Notes: generated by a model not told the origin, from the letters alone. Positions 28,120-37,119 are shown, counted from the stretch's first letter. The stretch: 64,000 bases of DNA from Mycobacterium sp. 1100029.7 (GCF_001665235.1 NZ_LZSC01000027.1:1-64000), one strand, 5' to 3'. Numbers and translations: made by a program.

Positions 28120-29493
28120 ATGGCTGTAGAGACAGGTTCGAGACGAACCGATACCGACTGGACGGCACTGCCGGTGCCGTGGGCGGTCCAGACCGCCAAC
28201 CGCATTCCCAAGCAGCGCTACTACGACCCGGATTTCTACGCGCTGGAGGCCGAGATGTTGTGGCCGCGGGTATGGCAGATGGCGTGTCGGCTCGAGGAGA
28301 TACCGAAGCCCGGCGATTACGTGGAGTACGAGATCCTCGACGAATCGATCATCGTGGTGCGCGTCGACGCCGACACGGTGCGCGCCTACTACAACTCCTG
28401 TCGGCATCGCGGCGTGAAACTGGTGGAAGGCAACGGAAACCGGCGAACCTTCGTCTGCCCCTTCCACGGCTGGTGCTGGGGCATTGACGGCCGCAACACG
28501 TTCGTGCTGCGCCCCGAGGCGTTCACCGAGGACAACATACGCGCCGAGGATCTCCAGCTCGTCTCCGTCAGGTGCGAGCTGTGGGGCGGCTGCGCCTGGA
28601 TCAATCTTGACGACGGTGCCCCCGCGCTGCGCGACTGCATGGAACCGTTCGCGTCGATTTACGACGCCTGGGAGGTCCAGACACTGTGTACCGAGTGGTG
28701 GCAGTCGTGCCGGTTGCCGGTGAACTGGAAACTGGCCACGGCGGCGTTCATGGAGGGCTACCACGTCCCGCAGACACACCCGCAGCTGCTGCCGTCGGCC
28801 CAGACCGGCATCGCCGCTGCCGCAGTGCATCCGGTGGTGCAAAGCAGTCTGTATTTCATGCGCACCCTCGGTGACGGCATGGGCGGCATGACCCACGAGA
28901 ACGACATCCGGATCGCCGAAGGTCTGCAAACCCTTGAGCTCCCCGCGGATCCGGCCGAGGCGCTGGCCGCCTGGCGCGGCACCCTCAATGACGCGGTGGT
29001 CGGCTGGCATCGCGCGCGGGGCAGCGTGATGCCGGATCTGAACGACCTGATCCGGCGCGGCATCACCGACGCGATCGGTTTCTGCTTCCCGCACCATTTC
29101 ATTCTGCCGACCTATAGCAGCGCCTCGTCCTACCGGATCCGTCCGCTGGGGCCCGAAGAGACATTGTTCGAAATCTGGTCGCTCACCCGGTTCCCCTCGG
29201 ATCTGTCCGCGGGCAAGCCGACACCGCCGGAGCCGATGGCGCCCGACGACCCACGCTGGCCGCCGATTCCGGCACAGGACTTCTCCAACCTGCCGCGTCA
29301 GCAAAAAGGCCTGCACTCCAAGGGGTTTGAATACATGCGGCTATCAGATCAGATCGAGGGCCTGATCTCGAACTTCGAACGAGTCGTCGACGGCTTCCTC
29401 GCCGGGCTACCCTACGACGCGCTGGTGCCGGCGATCCAGAAGACCAACACCACCATCGACGTTCCGATCGCCGACTTGGGACTGCACTCATGA
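28120..29493 (+). CDS. Rieske non-haem iron oxygenase, alpha subunit type
   Basis: A 457-residue ring-hydroxylating-type oxygenase. The Rieske [2Fe-2S] ligands are C94-x-H96 and C113-x2-H116. The mononuclear iron site is in MEGYHVPQTH (His215 and His220), with the downstream carboxylate not assigned. No small beta subunit or dedicated reductase is adjacent, so it is probably a homo-oligomeric type using a ferredoxin/reductase from elsewhere. The gene overlaps the following flavoprotein gene by 4 bases (ATGA). It would hydroxylate or dihydroxylate an aromatic or alicyclic ring. Confidence 0.93.
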   Translation: MAVETGSRRTDTDWTALPVPWAVQTANRIPKQRYYDPDFYALEAEMLWPRVWQMACRLEEIPKPGDYVEYEILDESIIVVRVDADTVRAYYNSCRHRGVKLVEGNGNRRTFVCPFHGWCWGIDGRNTFVLRPEAFTEDNIRAEDLQLVSVRCELWGGCAWINLDDGAPALRDCMEPFASIYDAWEVQTLCTEWWQSCRLPVNWKLATAAFMEGYHVPQTHPQLLPSAQTGIAAAAVHPVVQSSLYFMRTLGDGMGGMTHENDIRIAEGLQTLELPADPAEALAAWRGTLNDAVVGWHRARGSVMPDLNDLIRRGITDAIGFCFPHHFILPTYSSASSYRIRPLGPEETLFEIWSLTRFPSDLSAGKPTPPEPMAPDDPRWPPIPAQDFSNLPRQQKGLHSKGFEYMRLSDQIEGLISNFERVVDGFLAGLPYDALVPAIQKTNTTIDVPIADLGLHS

Positions 29494-31190
29494 CCACCGA
29501 ATGGGACCATTCGGTGGACCTGCTCATCGCGGGCAGCGGTGGCGGCGGCATGGTGGCGGGGCTGGCCGCACTCGACAGCGGGCTCGAGCCGCTGATCGTC
29601 GAAAAGCAGTCTCTGGTGGGCGGATCGACCGGGTTGTCCGGCGGCATCGTCTGGCTGCCCAACAACCCGTTGATGCGCGCCGAGGGCATCGCCGATTCGC
29701 ACGAAGACGGTCTGGCATACCTGGCCGATGTGGTCGGCGATATCGGGGCGGCCTCGTCGCCGGCACGACGTGAGATGTTCCTGACCGCCGGCTACGAGAT
29801 GATCAATTTCCTGATCCGCAAAGGCCTTCGGCTCATCCGTTGTGCCGGTTGGAGTGACTATTACCCGAACCACAAGGGCGGCAACGATTCCGGCCGGGCC
29901 ATCGAGGGCATTCCCTTCGACGCGGCGGAGCTGGGCGACTGGCACGACAAAGTGCAGCCGCCGCTGGCGAAGAACTACGGCTACGTCGTACTGACCAACG
30001 AGCTGCGTTCGGTGCAGTACTTCAACCGTGCACCGGGTGCGTTGGCGGTCGCGACCAAGGTGTTCGCGCGCACCGCGGCGGCGCGAGCGCGCCGTCGCCA
30101 GATCCTCACCAACGGTTCCTCGCTGATCGCCCAGATGCTCAAGGCGATGATCGAACTCGCCGGCAGTCAACCGCCGCTGTGGACCAACACGGCGATGGAG
30201 GATCTCGTCGTCGAAGACGGTCGCGTGGTGGGTGCCCGCGTCAACCGGGACGGCGTCGTGCTCAATGTCGAGGCGCGCAAGGGGGTCTTGCTGGCCGCCG
30301 GTGGCTTCGGCCACAACAAAGAGATGCGCCGCCGCTACAGCGGCGATCAGCCCAACGAAGGCCAGTGGTCGATCGCGAACGCCGGTGACACCGGCGAAGT
30401 GCTCGAGACGGCGATGCGGCTGGGCGCCAAAACCGATCTGCTCGACGAAGCATGGTGGCTGCCTTCGGTTTTCATCGCCAACGGCGGTGCCGTTGCCGCT
30501 TCCCTGGGCTCCGGACGACAACGTCCCGGCGCCATCTACGTCGATTCGACCGGGCGGCGGTTCTGCAACGAGTCGAACTCCTATGTCGAGGTGGGCAAGG
30601 CGATGTACGCGAACAAGGCGGTGCCCTGCTGGATGATCTTCGACGACGGCTACGTGCGCCGATACGTCACCAGTGCCAATCCGCTGAAACGCAATCAAGG
30701 CCTGCCCGCCGAGCTGGTCGACAAGGGCGCGGTCAAACGGGGTGACACCCTCGCCGACCTGGCTCGCCAAATCGACCTACCCGCCGACGAGCTGTTGCGG
30801 ACCGTCGCGCGGTTCAACCGGTTCTCCGCCAAGGGTTTGGACCCGGACTTCGGCCGCGGCCAATCGGCCTACAACGACTGTCTGGGTGATCCGGGGTACC
30901 GGCCGAACGCCGCTATCGGCCCGCTGGATCGCGCACCGTACTACGCGACCCGGGTGCTGCCCGCCGACGTCGGGACCTGCGGCGGCGTGATCACCAATGA
31001 ACACGCCCAGGTTCTCGACCAACAGGACCGGGTGATCGAAGGCCTGTACGCGACCGGGAACACCACCGCGACGGTGATGGGCCGCACCTACCCCGGTGCC
31101 GGTGCCAGCATCGCCAGCTCGATGGTGTTCGGTTACGTCGCGGCACGGCACGCCGCGGGCCGCAGAATCGCCGGCGAGATGAGCCGCTAA
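29490..31190 (+). CDS. FAD-dependent dehydrogenase, 3-ketosteroid delta1-dehydrogenase-like
   Basis: A 566-residue flavoprotein. The Rossmann dinucleotide motif is GSGGGGMVAGLAA (about 15-27) with VEK at the end of the second strand. The fumarate-reductase/KstD-type C-terminal block is GLYATGNTTATVMGRTYPGAGAS; its Tyr-x3-Gly (YPGAG) matches the pair that enolises the 3-keto group in KstD. It is similar to KstD-like enzymes that desaturate steroids or other cyclic ketones. It is coupled to the Rieske gene (4-base overlap), and its end overlaps the convergent hydratase by 4 bases. Confidence 0.87.
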   Translation: MTTEWDHSVDLLIAGSGGGGMVAGLAALDSGLEPLIVEKQSLVGGSTGLSGGIVWLPNNPLMRAEGIADSHEDGLAYLADVVGDIGAASSPARREMFLTAGYEMINFLIRKGLRLIRCAGWSDYYPNHKGGNDSGRAIEGIPFDAAELGDWHDKVQPPLAKNYGYVVLTNELRSVQYFNRAPGALAVATKVFARTAAARARRRQILTNGSSLIAQMLKAMIELAGSQPPLWTNTAMEDLVVEDGRVVGARVNRDGVVLNVEARKGVLLAAGGFGHNKEMRRRYSGDQPNEGQWSIANAGDTGEVLETAMRLGAKTDLLDEAWWLPSVFIANGGAVAASLGSGRQRPGAIYVDSTGRRFCNESNSYVEVGKAMYANKAVPCWMIFDDGYVRRYVTSANPLKRNQGLPAELVDKGAVKRGDTLADLARQIDLPADELLRTVARFNRFSAKGLDPDFGRGQSAYNDCLGDPGYRPNAAIGPLDRAPYYATRVLPADVGTCGGVITNEHAQVLDQQDRVIEGLYATGNTTATVMGRTYPGAGASIASSMVFGYVAARHAAGRRIAGEMSR

Positions 31191-32032
31191 GCGACTGGTC
31201 CCGGATCGGGCTTGTCGACGAATTCGCGTGGCTTCATGCCCGATTGCATGAGCTCGGCCCGGCGCTGCTGGACGTCGGACGCGGCGCCGACCATGTTCGT
31301 CAGGATGTGGCTGACCTGAAGGTGTACCCGCATGCCCATCAATTCGTAGGCACGTTTGACGTTGTTCTTCACCGCCATCAGTGTCGTCAACGGAATCTGG
31401 GCGATCTTGCGCGCCATCTCTTCGACGGTGTCCTCGAGCTCGTCGCGGGGCACCACGCGATTCAGTAGTCCCCAGTCGAGGGCCTCTTGAGCGGACAGCG
31501 TCGGCGCCAGCAACAGCCAATCCATGGTGCGGTGCCAATTCATCAGCAACCACGGCTCAATCATGGTGTGCCCGCCGGGTTCTCCGAGGCTTTGCGCCAG
31601 GGGCATTTGAAAATACGCGTCCTGCGACGCCACACAGAAATCGGTCAGCAGGCCGAGATAGATTCCGCCCCCCATGCAATAGCCGTGAATTTGGGAGATC
31701 GTCGGCTTGGGGAATTCCCAGAGATACAGCGTCGGCCACAAGAACAGGTCCGCGGTGCCTTTGTACAAGTCTTCGAAGTTGTTTCCGAAGTCGGGATAAG
31801 GGTTTTCGTCCGGCCCCCAGCGAGCCACGTGACCGCCGCAGAATCCGTTACCGTTCGCCTTGAGGATGACGACTTTGATGTCGCGATCGCGGTCCGCCTC
31901 GTGCAGGCATTCGTCGACTTCGGTGACCAACACCGCATCCTTGGTATTGGCTTTGTCGACGCGATTCAAAATGATCCGCGCGATCGGCGGTTCGCGTTCA
32001 TAAATGATCGCCTCGAGAACGCGCCGCTCCAT
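31187..32032 (-). CDS. Enoyl-CoA hydratase/isomerase family protein (second copy)
   Basis: A 281-residue crotonase-fold enzyme starting MERRVLEAIIYEREPPIARI at ATG 32032; the frame is open to 32074 without a good ribosome binding site. Oxyanion-hole strands are NGFCGGHV and HGYCMGGGIYLGL. It is a diverged relative of the hydratase at 25683 and reads toward the rest of the cluster. It is divergent from the nitrile-hydratase operon, so both may share regulation across the 116-bp gap. Confidence 0.88.
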   Translation of the reverse strand: MERRVLEAIIYEREPPIARIILNRVDKANTKDAVLVTEVDECLHEADRDRDIKVVILKANGNGFCGGHVARWGPDENPYPDFGNNFEDLYKGTADLFLWPTLYLWEFPKPTISQIHGYCMGGGIYLGLLTDFCVASQDAYFQMPLAQSLGEPGGHTMIEPWLLMNWHRTMDWLLLAPTLSAQEALDWGLLNRVVPRDELEDTVEEMARKIAQIPLTTLMAVKNNVKRAYELMGMRVHLQVSHILTNMVGAASDVQQRRAELMQSGMKPREFVDKPDPGPVA

Positions 32033-32148
32033 CCAAGTGACCCTACCGGGACGCCGGAATGCCCGAAACCCCAAAGATGCAATGCACTTTACGTGCCAGA
32101 AACGTCTCTCATCTTGCGTGATCTTGACCGGTAGAGTGAGGTGTATTC

Positions 32149-33009
32149 ATGGCGACTCCTGTGGACCGCACCACGCAACTGGACTTGGTGGCCAGGCTGC
32201 AGTCTTCCTATCCCGAACTCCCGGACGCCCCCACCCCCGATCTCGTTGATCACGAGCACTTTGCCGCGTACGTCAAGACCCCGCACGACGTCGGCGGTGA
32301 GCCGGATGCACCGATCGTGTTCGAGAACAAGCAGTACGAGATCTGGGAAGAGAACACCTACGTGTTGTGCGAAGTGCTCGGCTTCCGCGGCATCTGGTTG
32401 TCGGAGGAGCGGCGCCGGATGGGCAATGTCGACCTCGGTCGCACCATCTATCTGGGACTCCCCTACTACGCGCGCTGGCTGCTGGCGGTGGTGCGCGTCC
32501 TGGTCGAAAAACACCACATCGGTCTGAGTGAACTGGCCGAACGCATGGCCGAGGTCAAGGACCGCTACCAGGGCGGCCTGCAGGGAAAAGCGTTGGAGGC
32601 CAAGCCCAAGTGTGCGGGCGACCCGTCGGCGGTGGCACGCAACCGGCATCATCTGCACGCGGTCGGAAAAGGCGATCCACAGGTGTTCGCCGGGCAAGCC
32701 GGCGAACCGAAATTCGCGGTCGGTGACAAGGTCGTGGTACGCGAGCTTCCGATTCTGCTCTACACCCGCACCCAGGAATACGTGCGGGGCGCGACGGGCG
32801 AGATCGCGAGAGTCTCCTACGAAAGCCCCGCCGCCGAGGATGAAACCTGGGACGGGCCTGACCAGAAACCCGAGTGGTTCTACATCGTCCGCTTCGACCT
32901 GGCCGAGTTGTGGCACGGCTACACCGGCCCCGCCAATGACACGCTGCAGACCGAAATTCCCGAGCGGTGGCTGCGAGCGGCCGACGCGGCTACCGGGGCA
33001 TCGGCATGA
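32149..33009 (+). CDS. Nitrile hydratase / thiocyanate hydrolase-type beta subunit
   Basis: A 286-residue protein. It has an N-terminal helical half (PYYARWLLAVVRVLVEKHHIGLSELAERM) and a C-terminal SH3-like barrel (FAVGDKVVVRELP...YVRGATGEI...WFYIVRFDLAELWHGY) typical of nitrile hydratase beta subunits. It is longer than most betas, with an N-terminal extension and an internal linker (about 145-180). Thiocyanate hydrolase splits these two halves into separate chains. ATG 32149 has GAGG upstream. It overlaps the alpha gene by 4 bases. Confidence 0.85.
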   Translation: MATPVDRTTQLDLVARLQSSYPELPDAPTPDLVDHEHFAAYVKTPHDVGGEPDAPIVFENKQYEIWEENTYVLCEVLGFRGIWLSEERRRMGNVDLGRTIYLGLPYYARWLLAVVRVLVEKHHIGLSELAERMAEVKDRYQGGLQGKALEAKPKCAGDPSAVARNRHHLHAVGKGDPQVFAGQAGEPKFAVGDKVVVRELPILLYTRTQEYVRGATGEIARVSYESPAAEDETWDGPDQKPEWFYIVRFDLAELWHGYTGPANDTLQTEIPERWLRAADAATGASA

Positions 33010-33725
33010 GCGACCACCACGACGACCATGACCACGATCACGACCGCACCGCCGCGCCGATGGTGGACGAGATCACCGACTTCGAAGTCCTCGAGATCGC
33101 GCTGCGCGAACTATGCATCGAGAAAGGGATTTTCACCGCAGCAGATCACCGGCACTTCACCGAGTTCGCCGAGCACATCGGCCCGACTCCGGCCGCCCGC
33201 CTGGTCGCCCGGGCCTGGCTCGACCCTGCCTTCAAGGAATTGGTGGTGTCGGATCCCCTGGCCGCCAGTAAAGAAGTCGGTGTCGACTGGTTGGAGCCGA
33301 CCGGATTCGGAACGCCCAGCGACTTCACCGCGTTTCACGTTCTGGCAGACACGCCCTCGCTGCATCACGTGATCGTGTGCACGCTGTGCTCGTGCTATCC
33401 GCGCCCGATTCTGGGCAATTCGCCGGAGTGGTATCGCACGCCCAACTTCCGGCGTCGCATCGTGCGCTGGCCTCGACAGGTCCTCGCGGAGTTCGGGCTC
33501 TATCTTCCCGAGGACGTGGAGATCCGGGTGGAGGATTCCAACCAGAAGCACCGCTTCATGGTGATGCCGGTACGTCCCGAGGGCACCGAGGGCTGGACCG
33601 AGGAACAGCTCGTGGAAATCATCACTCGCGACTGCCTGATCGGTGTCGCGCTACCGAAGCCGGGAGTCACGACAAACGCCATCACCGACACCCGTCCCGC
33701 CAACCACCCGGTGGGCGAACCGTGA
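33006..33725 (+). CDS. Cobalt-type nitrile hydratase alpha / thiocyanate hydrolase gamma subunit
   Basis: A 239-residue metal-binding subunit. The claw motif is VCTLCSC (Cys125, Cys128, Ser129, Cys130). Thr after the first Cys is the hallmark of the cobalt type (Fe enzymes have CSLCSC); two of the cysteines are normally oxidised to sulfinic and sulfenic acids. The N-terminus is unusual: residues 4-13 are almost only His and Asp, a possible metal-collecting tail. ATG 33006 overlaps the beta stop as ATGA. The enzyme converts nitriles to amides, or thiocyanate to carbonyl sulfide and ammonia; the sequence does not distinguish these. No amidase is adjacent. Confidence 0.9.
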   Translation: MSDHHDDHDHDHDRTAAPMVDEITDFEVLEIALRELCIEKGIFTAADHRHFTEFAEHIGPTPAARLVARAWLDPAFKELVVSDPLAASKEVGVDWLEPTGFGTPSDFTAFHVLADTPSLHHVIVCTLCSCYPRPILGNSPEWYRTPNFRRRIVRWPRQVLAEFGLYLPEDVEIRVEDSNQKHRFMVMPVRPEGTEGWTEEQLVEIITRDCLIGVALPKPGVTTNAITDTRPANHPVGEP

Positions 33726-34075
33726 GTACGTCAGAACGGGTGACGATCGCGCCGCTGGCCGAAATCGTTGAGCGCAATCAGATCTGGAGCCGAATGGCGG
33801 AAAAATACGGGGTCGACAACCCGAATCCGCCGTGGCAATCCAGCCTGGACGGCATCTGCGATGCCATCGACCAAAGTAGCTGCGGCACAGCATTACTCGG
33901 CTTTGTCGAGCGGCGCGATGACGAGGACGAGCTGTCCGCGACCGTCTATTCGGAGTTGCCTTATCCGGAGAACCGGCTGGTGGCGTTGGCGCACTCGTTG
34001 GTGGCGCGCGGCGTCATCGACGAGGCCGAGCTGACCCAGCGGCTCGCGGCGGTACGGGCCAGGCTCGAAGCCTGA
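33722..34075 (+). CDS. Third protein of the nitrile-hydratase operon, probable accessory/activator
   Basis: A 117-residue protein starting from GTG 33722, which overlaps the alpha-subunit stop as GTGA. The C-terminal half (RLVALAHSLVARGVIDEAELTQRLAAVRARLEA) and the earlier PPWQSSLDGICDAI segment resemble the helical fold shared by nitrile hydratase activators and the beta-subunit N-terminus. Such proteins deliver cobalt or exchange subunits during maturation. The match is weak, so a third structural subunit is possible. Confidence 0.7.
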   Translation: MSTSERVTIAPLAEIVERNQIWSRMAEKYGVDNPNPPWQSSLDGICDAIDQSSCGTALLGFVERRDDEDELSATVYSELPYPENRLVALAHSLVARGVIDEAELTQRLAAVRARLEA

Positions 34076-34117
34076 GCGCAACGCCGGCGCCGCCGCGGTT
34101 AGCCGTTCGGAGCCCGG

Positions 34118-34167
34118 TACGCTAGACTTGCCGCAACGTTGGTTTCACACACTGAAAGCCAACAACG
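34118..34167 (+). promoter_or_regulatory. Probable promoter and 5' leader hairpin of the DEAD-box helicase gene
   Basis: TACGCTAGACTT (34118-34129) fits a mycobacterial -10 element (TAGACT, 34123-34128). Directly downstream an inverted repeat runs from CGTTGGTTTCA (34137-34147) to TGAAAGCCAACAACG (34153-34167), a long stem with two bulged bases and a CACAC loop. It would be at the 5' end of a leader of about 200 bases before the helicase start, a layout seen for cold-regulated helicases. The -35 is not clear. Confidence 0.45.
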
Positions 34168-34364
34168 TCGTGGAACGCTTCCTCATCCCGGTGTCGGCCC
34201 GAAAACCGCGCATGACATCGAATCCAGATGATCCGTGCATCCCGCACTAGCTTGTCTCGCGGCGATCGATTTTGCCGACCGGCAATCTCGCCAACCTGTG
34301 CCGATGGCCGCGCGACGCCGACGTCCCCGCCTTGGCACCCCCGATGCCTGAAAGGCACCGAAAA

Positions 34365-35738
34365 GTGACATCCGACAAAACCTTTGCCGATCTCGGCGTG
34401 CCCAAGTCCATCGCCGGCGCGCTCGCAGCACGCGGCATCACCCACCCCTTCCCGATTCAGGTCGAGACCCTGCCCGACACGCTTGCCGGCCGAGACGTGC
34501 TGGGACGCGGGAAAACCGGCAGCGGCAAGACACTCGCCTTCTCCATCCCCCTGGCCACCCGGCTCTCCAAACATGGCCGGCGCCCATCGCGGCCCACGGG
34601 TTTGGTACTCGCCCCCACTCGCGAGCTCGCGAGTCAGATCACCGCAACGCTGGAGCCGCTGGCGGCGGCCTGTGACTTGCGCGTCACCACGATCTTCGGT
34701 GGCGTGTCGCAAACTCGCCAGGTCAGCGCCCTCAAATCCGGTGTCGACATCGTCGTCGCCTGCCCGGGCCGCCTCGAGGACCTGATGAAGCAGCGTCTGG
34801 TCAGCCTGGATGCGGTCGAGATCACCGTGATCGACGAAGCGGATCACATGGCCGATCTCGGCTTCCTGCCCGGCGTCACCCGGATCCTGGCGGCCACCCC
34901 GAATAGCGGTCAGCGGCTGCTGTTTTCGGCGACGCTGGACAACGGCGTCGACAAGCTCGTCAAGCGGTTCCTCCGTAACGAGGTGCTGCACTCTGTCGAC
35001 GGGGCCGACTCGCCGGTGTCGGAGATGACCCACCACGTGTTCCACGTCGCCAACACCGAGGCCAAGAAGGAAGTCGTGCAGCGACTTGCCTCCGGCACCG
35101 GACGCCGAATTCTGTTCATGCGCACCAAGCATCAGGCACGCAAGCTGGCCAGGCAGCTCACCGAATCCGGGGTGCCGTCGGTTGATCTGCACGGCAACCT
35201 GTCTCAGGCCGCACGTGAGCGCAATCTCGCGATGTTCTCCTCGGGTAGCGCTCGAGTGCTGGTGGCAACCGATATCGCGGCCCGCGGGGTTCATGTCGAC
35301 GAGGTCGAACTCGTCGTGCACATCGACCCGCCCAGCGAACACAAGTCCTATCTGCATCGCTCGGGGCGCACTGCGCGCGCGGGAAGCGCCGGCGACGTCG
35401 TCACCGTGGTGCTGCCCGAACAACGCCACGACACCCAGGCGATGATGCGTAAGGCCGGGATCAAGGTCGCGCCCCAGCAGGTGACGGCCACCTCGGATGC
35501 GGTGCAGGCGCTCGTCGGCGAGATTGCGCCGTACCAGGCCCCCACGCCGGTGCAGGCACCGACGCGCGCGCATCCGCAGCACCGAGCCAATACGGGGGGT
35601 GCGACGCGGCGACGCCGGACCGGCACCCGGTCACCGAGGACCAATCCCGCACCCACGGAATCGGCGGTATCGCACCGCAGCGCCACGCCGACCCAGCGAA
35701 CCGAACACCGCCGCCGCGCCAGCCGCGCACAAGGCTAA
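34365..35738 (+). CDS. DEAD-box RNA helicase
   Basis: A 457-residue ATP-dependent RNA helicase. The Q-motif region is THPFPIQVETLPD, motif I GKTGSGKT is at about 49-56, motif Ia is APTREL, motif II DEAD is at 157-160, motif III is FSATL, motif V is ATDIAARGVHV and motif VI is HRSGRTARAG. The last 75 residues are Arg/Pro/Thr-rich, a typical basic RNA-binding tail. I chose GTG 34365 because AAAGG precedes it by 9 bases; ATG 34344 in frame is an alternative without a ribosome binding site. It probably acts in ribosome assembly, mRNA decay or cold adaptation. Its end overlaps the convergent methyltransferase by 4 bases. Confidence 0.92.
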   Translation: MTSDKTFADLGVPKSIAGALAARGITHPFPIQVETLPDTLAGRDVLGRGKTGSGKTLAFSIPLATRLSKHGRRPSRPTGLVLAPTRELASQITATLEPLAAACDLRVTTIFGGVSQTRQVSALKSGVDIVVACPGRLEDLMKQRLVSLDAVEITVIDEADHMADLGFLPGVTRILAATPNSGQRLLFSATLDNGVDKLVKRFLRNEVLHSVDGADSPVSEMTHHVFHVANTEAKKEVVQRLASGTGRRILFMRTKHQARKLARQLTESGVPSVDLHGNLSQAARERNLAMFSSGSARVLVATDIAARGVHVDEVELVVHIDPPSEHKSYLHRSGRTARAGSAGDVVTVVLPEQRHDTQAMMRKAGIKVAPQQVTATSDAVQALVGEIAPYQAPTPVQAPTRAHPQHRANTGGATRRRRTGTRSPRTNPAPTESAVSHRSATPTQRTEHRRRASRAQG

Positions 35739-36286
35739 CTGCGGGCTCGTGCCAGCAGCCACGCCTGACCCTGCCCTTCGCCGGCGACGATGACGTCCAA
35801 CCCGGCGAACGCCGCGGTCAGCTCCCCTGCCGCCGCCCGAAACGGGCCCGGCGCGGCGTCGACTTCGCTGAGCGCGACGGTCGCCAACAGCCCACCCGGT
35901 GCCAAGCGATCGATGATGGCCCGGTCGAGGCGGCGATCGCGAAAGCGGTGGCAGACGATGACATCGGCGGGCGGACCGTCCGGCAACCCGTCGTCGAGAT
36001 CGGCGGTGCCGAAACGGCAGCGGTCTTCGACGCCGCGGTAGCGGGCCAGCTCCCGCGCCTGCCCGACGGCCACCGCGGAGATGTCCCACCCGGCCGCACG
36101 CAGCCCCCGTTGGGCTAACCACACGGTGACGCCGCCCTGGCCGCAGGCGAGGTCGAGGGCCGTGCCTACGGCCGGAAAGACGTGCTCGTAGGCGGCGAAC
36201 GCTCGGGGTGGGCCCACCGCGTCGAGGGCCGCCGGCCCCTTGACGGTGTACCGCTCGTCCCAGCGGTGCTGGTCGGTTCGCGTCAC
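35735..36286 (-). CDS. SAM-dependent class I methyltransferase
   Basis: A 183-residue protein. SAM-binding motif I is ALDLACGQGGVTVWLAQRG (about 43-61), with the acidic residue of motif II in AAGWDIS and motif III-like APGGLLATVAL. The N-terminal WDERY is typical of thiopurine-methyltransferase/TehB-like small methyltransferases. The substrate is unknown. Single leftward gene. Confidence 0.85.
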   Translation of the reverse strand: MTRTDQHRWDERYTVKGPAALDAVGPPRAFAAYEHVFPAVGTALDLACGQGGVTVWLAQRGLRAAGWDISAVAVGQARELARYRGVEDRCRFGTADLDDGLPDGPPADVIVCHRFRDRRLDRAIIDRLAPGGLLATVALSEVDAAPGPFRAAAGELTAAFAGLDVIVAGEGQGQAWLLARARS

Positions 36287-36485
36287 GCCGTCACCTTACG
36301 ACGCGGCGTGCTCCGCAAGTTCTGGACATCTGTCTGCCTTTCACGCCACGCGCCCGGCGTCGAGGTGGCGTCCAGAAGGGCCGGGAAGGCAACGACGGTT
36401 GTCGTCGCTGCTGCACCAGCCGGTTTTGTCGGGCCTAACCGGCGGGGTGGTCGGGCGCGCCAGGCACGTTTCCTACACTGGACGG

Positions 36486-37085
36486 GTGTCTAGAGATTCG
36501 GGTCCTGCGGCCGAAGCGGCCACCAGTGCCGCGGGGGCCCGGCGCTCGGACCGCCGACCTGGACAGACCATCCGTAAGGTCCTCGACGCCGGTCTCGAGG
36601 AACTGCGGGATTCGTCGTTCGCCAATCTGACGATGCGGGCCGTCGCGGCCCGGGCCGGGGTGTCACCGGCCAGCGCTTACACGTATTTTCCGTCCAAGAG
36701 CGCGCTGGTGGCAGCGGTCTATTTGCGCTTCCTGCGCGACCTGCCGGTCCACACCGACGTCAACGACACCACCAAGACCAGGGTGAGTGCCACCCTGCGG
36801 GACATGGCGGTGGCGGTCGCCGACGAGCCCGAATTGAGCGCCGCCTGCGGCACGGCGCTGATGGCTGACGATCCGGCCGTCCAGCCGTTGCGCGAGCAGA
36901 TCGGTGAGGAAGTCTCCAAGCGGATCGCGGCCGCGCTGGGTCCGGGATGGCCGCGGGCCGTGAGGTCGACTCTGCAGATGACGTTCGCGGGGGCGCTGAT
37001 GACGGCACGGTTCGTCAGTTACGAGGAAATCGCCGGCCAGCTCGACGAGGCGGTCAACCTGATCTTGGGAGCTTCGGTCGCCTGA
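36486..37085 (+). CDS. TetR-family transcriptional regulator
   Basis: A 199-residue regulator with the helix-turn-helix LTMRAVAARAGVSPASAYTYFPSKSALVAAVY at about residues 47-79. GTG 36486 is preceded by ACGGGT rather than a strong ribosome binding site, so the start is moderately certain. It lies 34 bases before a FadD gene in the same direction, so it probably regulates that gene and itself, as is common for TetR/FadD pairs in mycobacterial lipid metabolism. Confidence 0.85.
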   Translation: MSRDSGPAAEAATSAAGARRSDRRPGQTIRKVLDAGLEELRDSSFANLTMRAVAARAGVSPASAYTYFPSKSALVAAVYLRFLRDLPVHTDVNDTTKTRVSATLRDMAVAVADEPELSAACGTALMADDPAVQPLREQIGEEVSKRIAAALGPGWPRAVRSTLQMTFAGALMTARFVSYEEIAGQLDEAVNLILGASVA

Positions 37086-37119
37086 TTGGCCGACCGCACA
37101 ACGAAATCCGAGGAGAGTC

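Noticed and set aside
25656-28211. An 851-codon open frame on the minus strand.
   Set aside because: It is antisense to the hydratase and FadD genes, His/Arg-rich and without family features.
34081-34117. A tRNA- or small-RNA-like GC-rich stretch before the helicase promoter.
   Set aside because: No cloverleaf or conserved tRNA box could be formed; it is simply GC-rich spacer.
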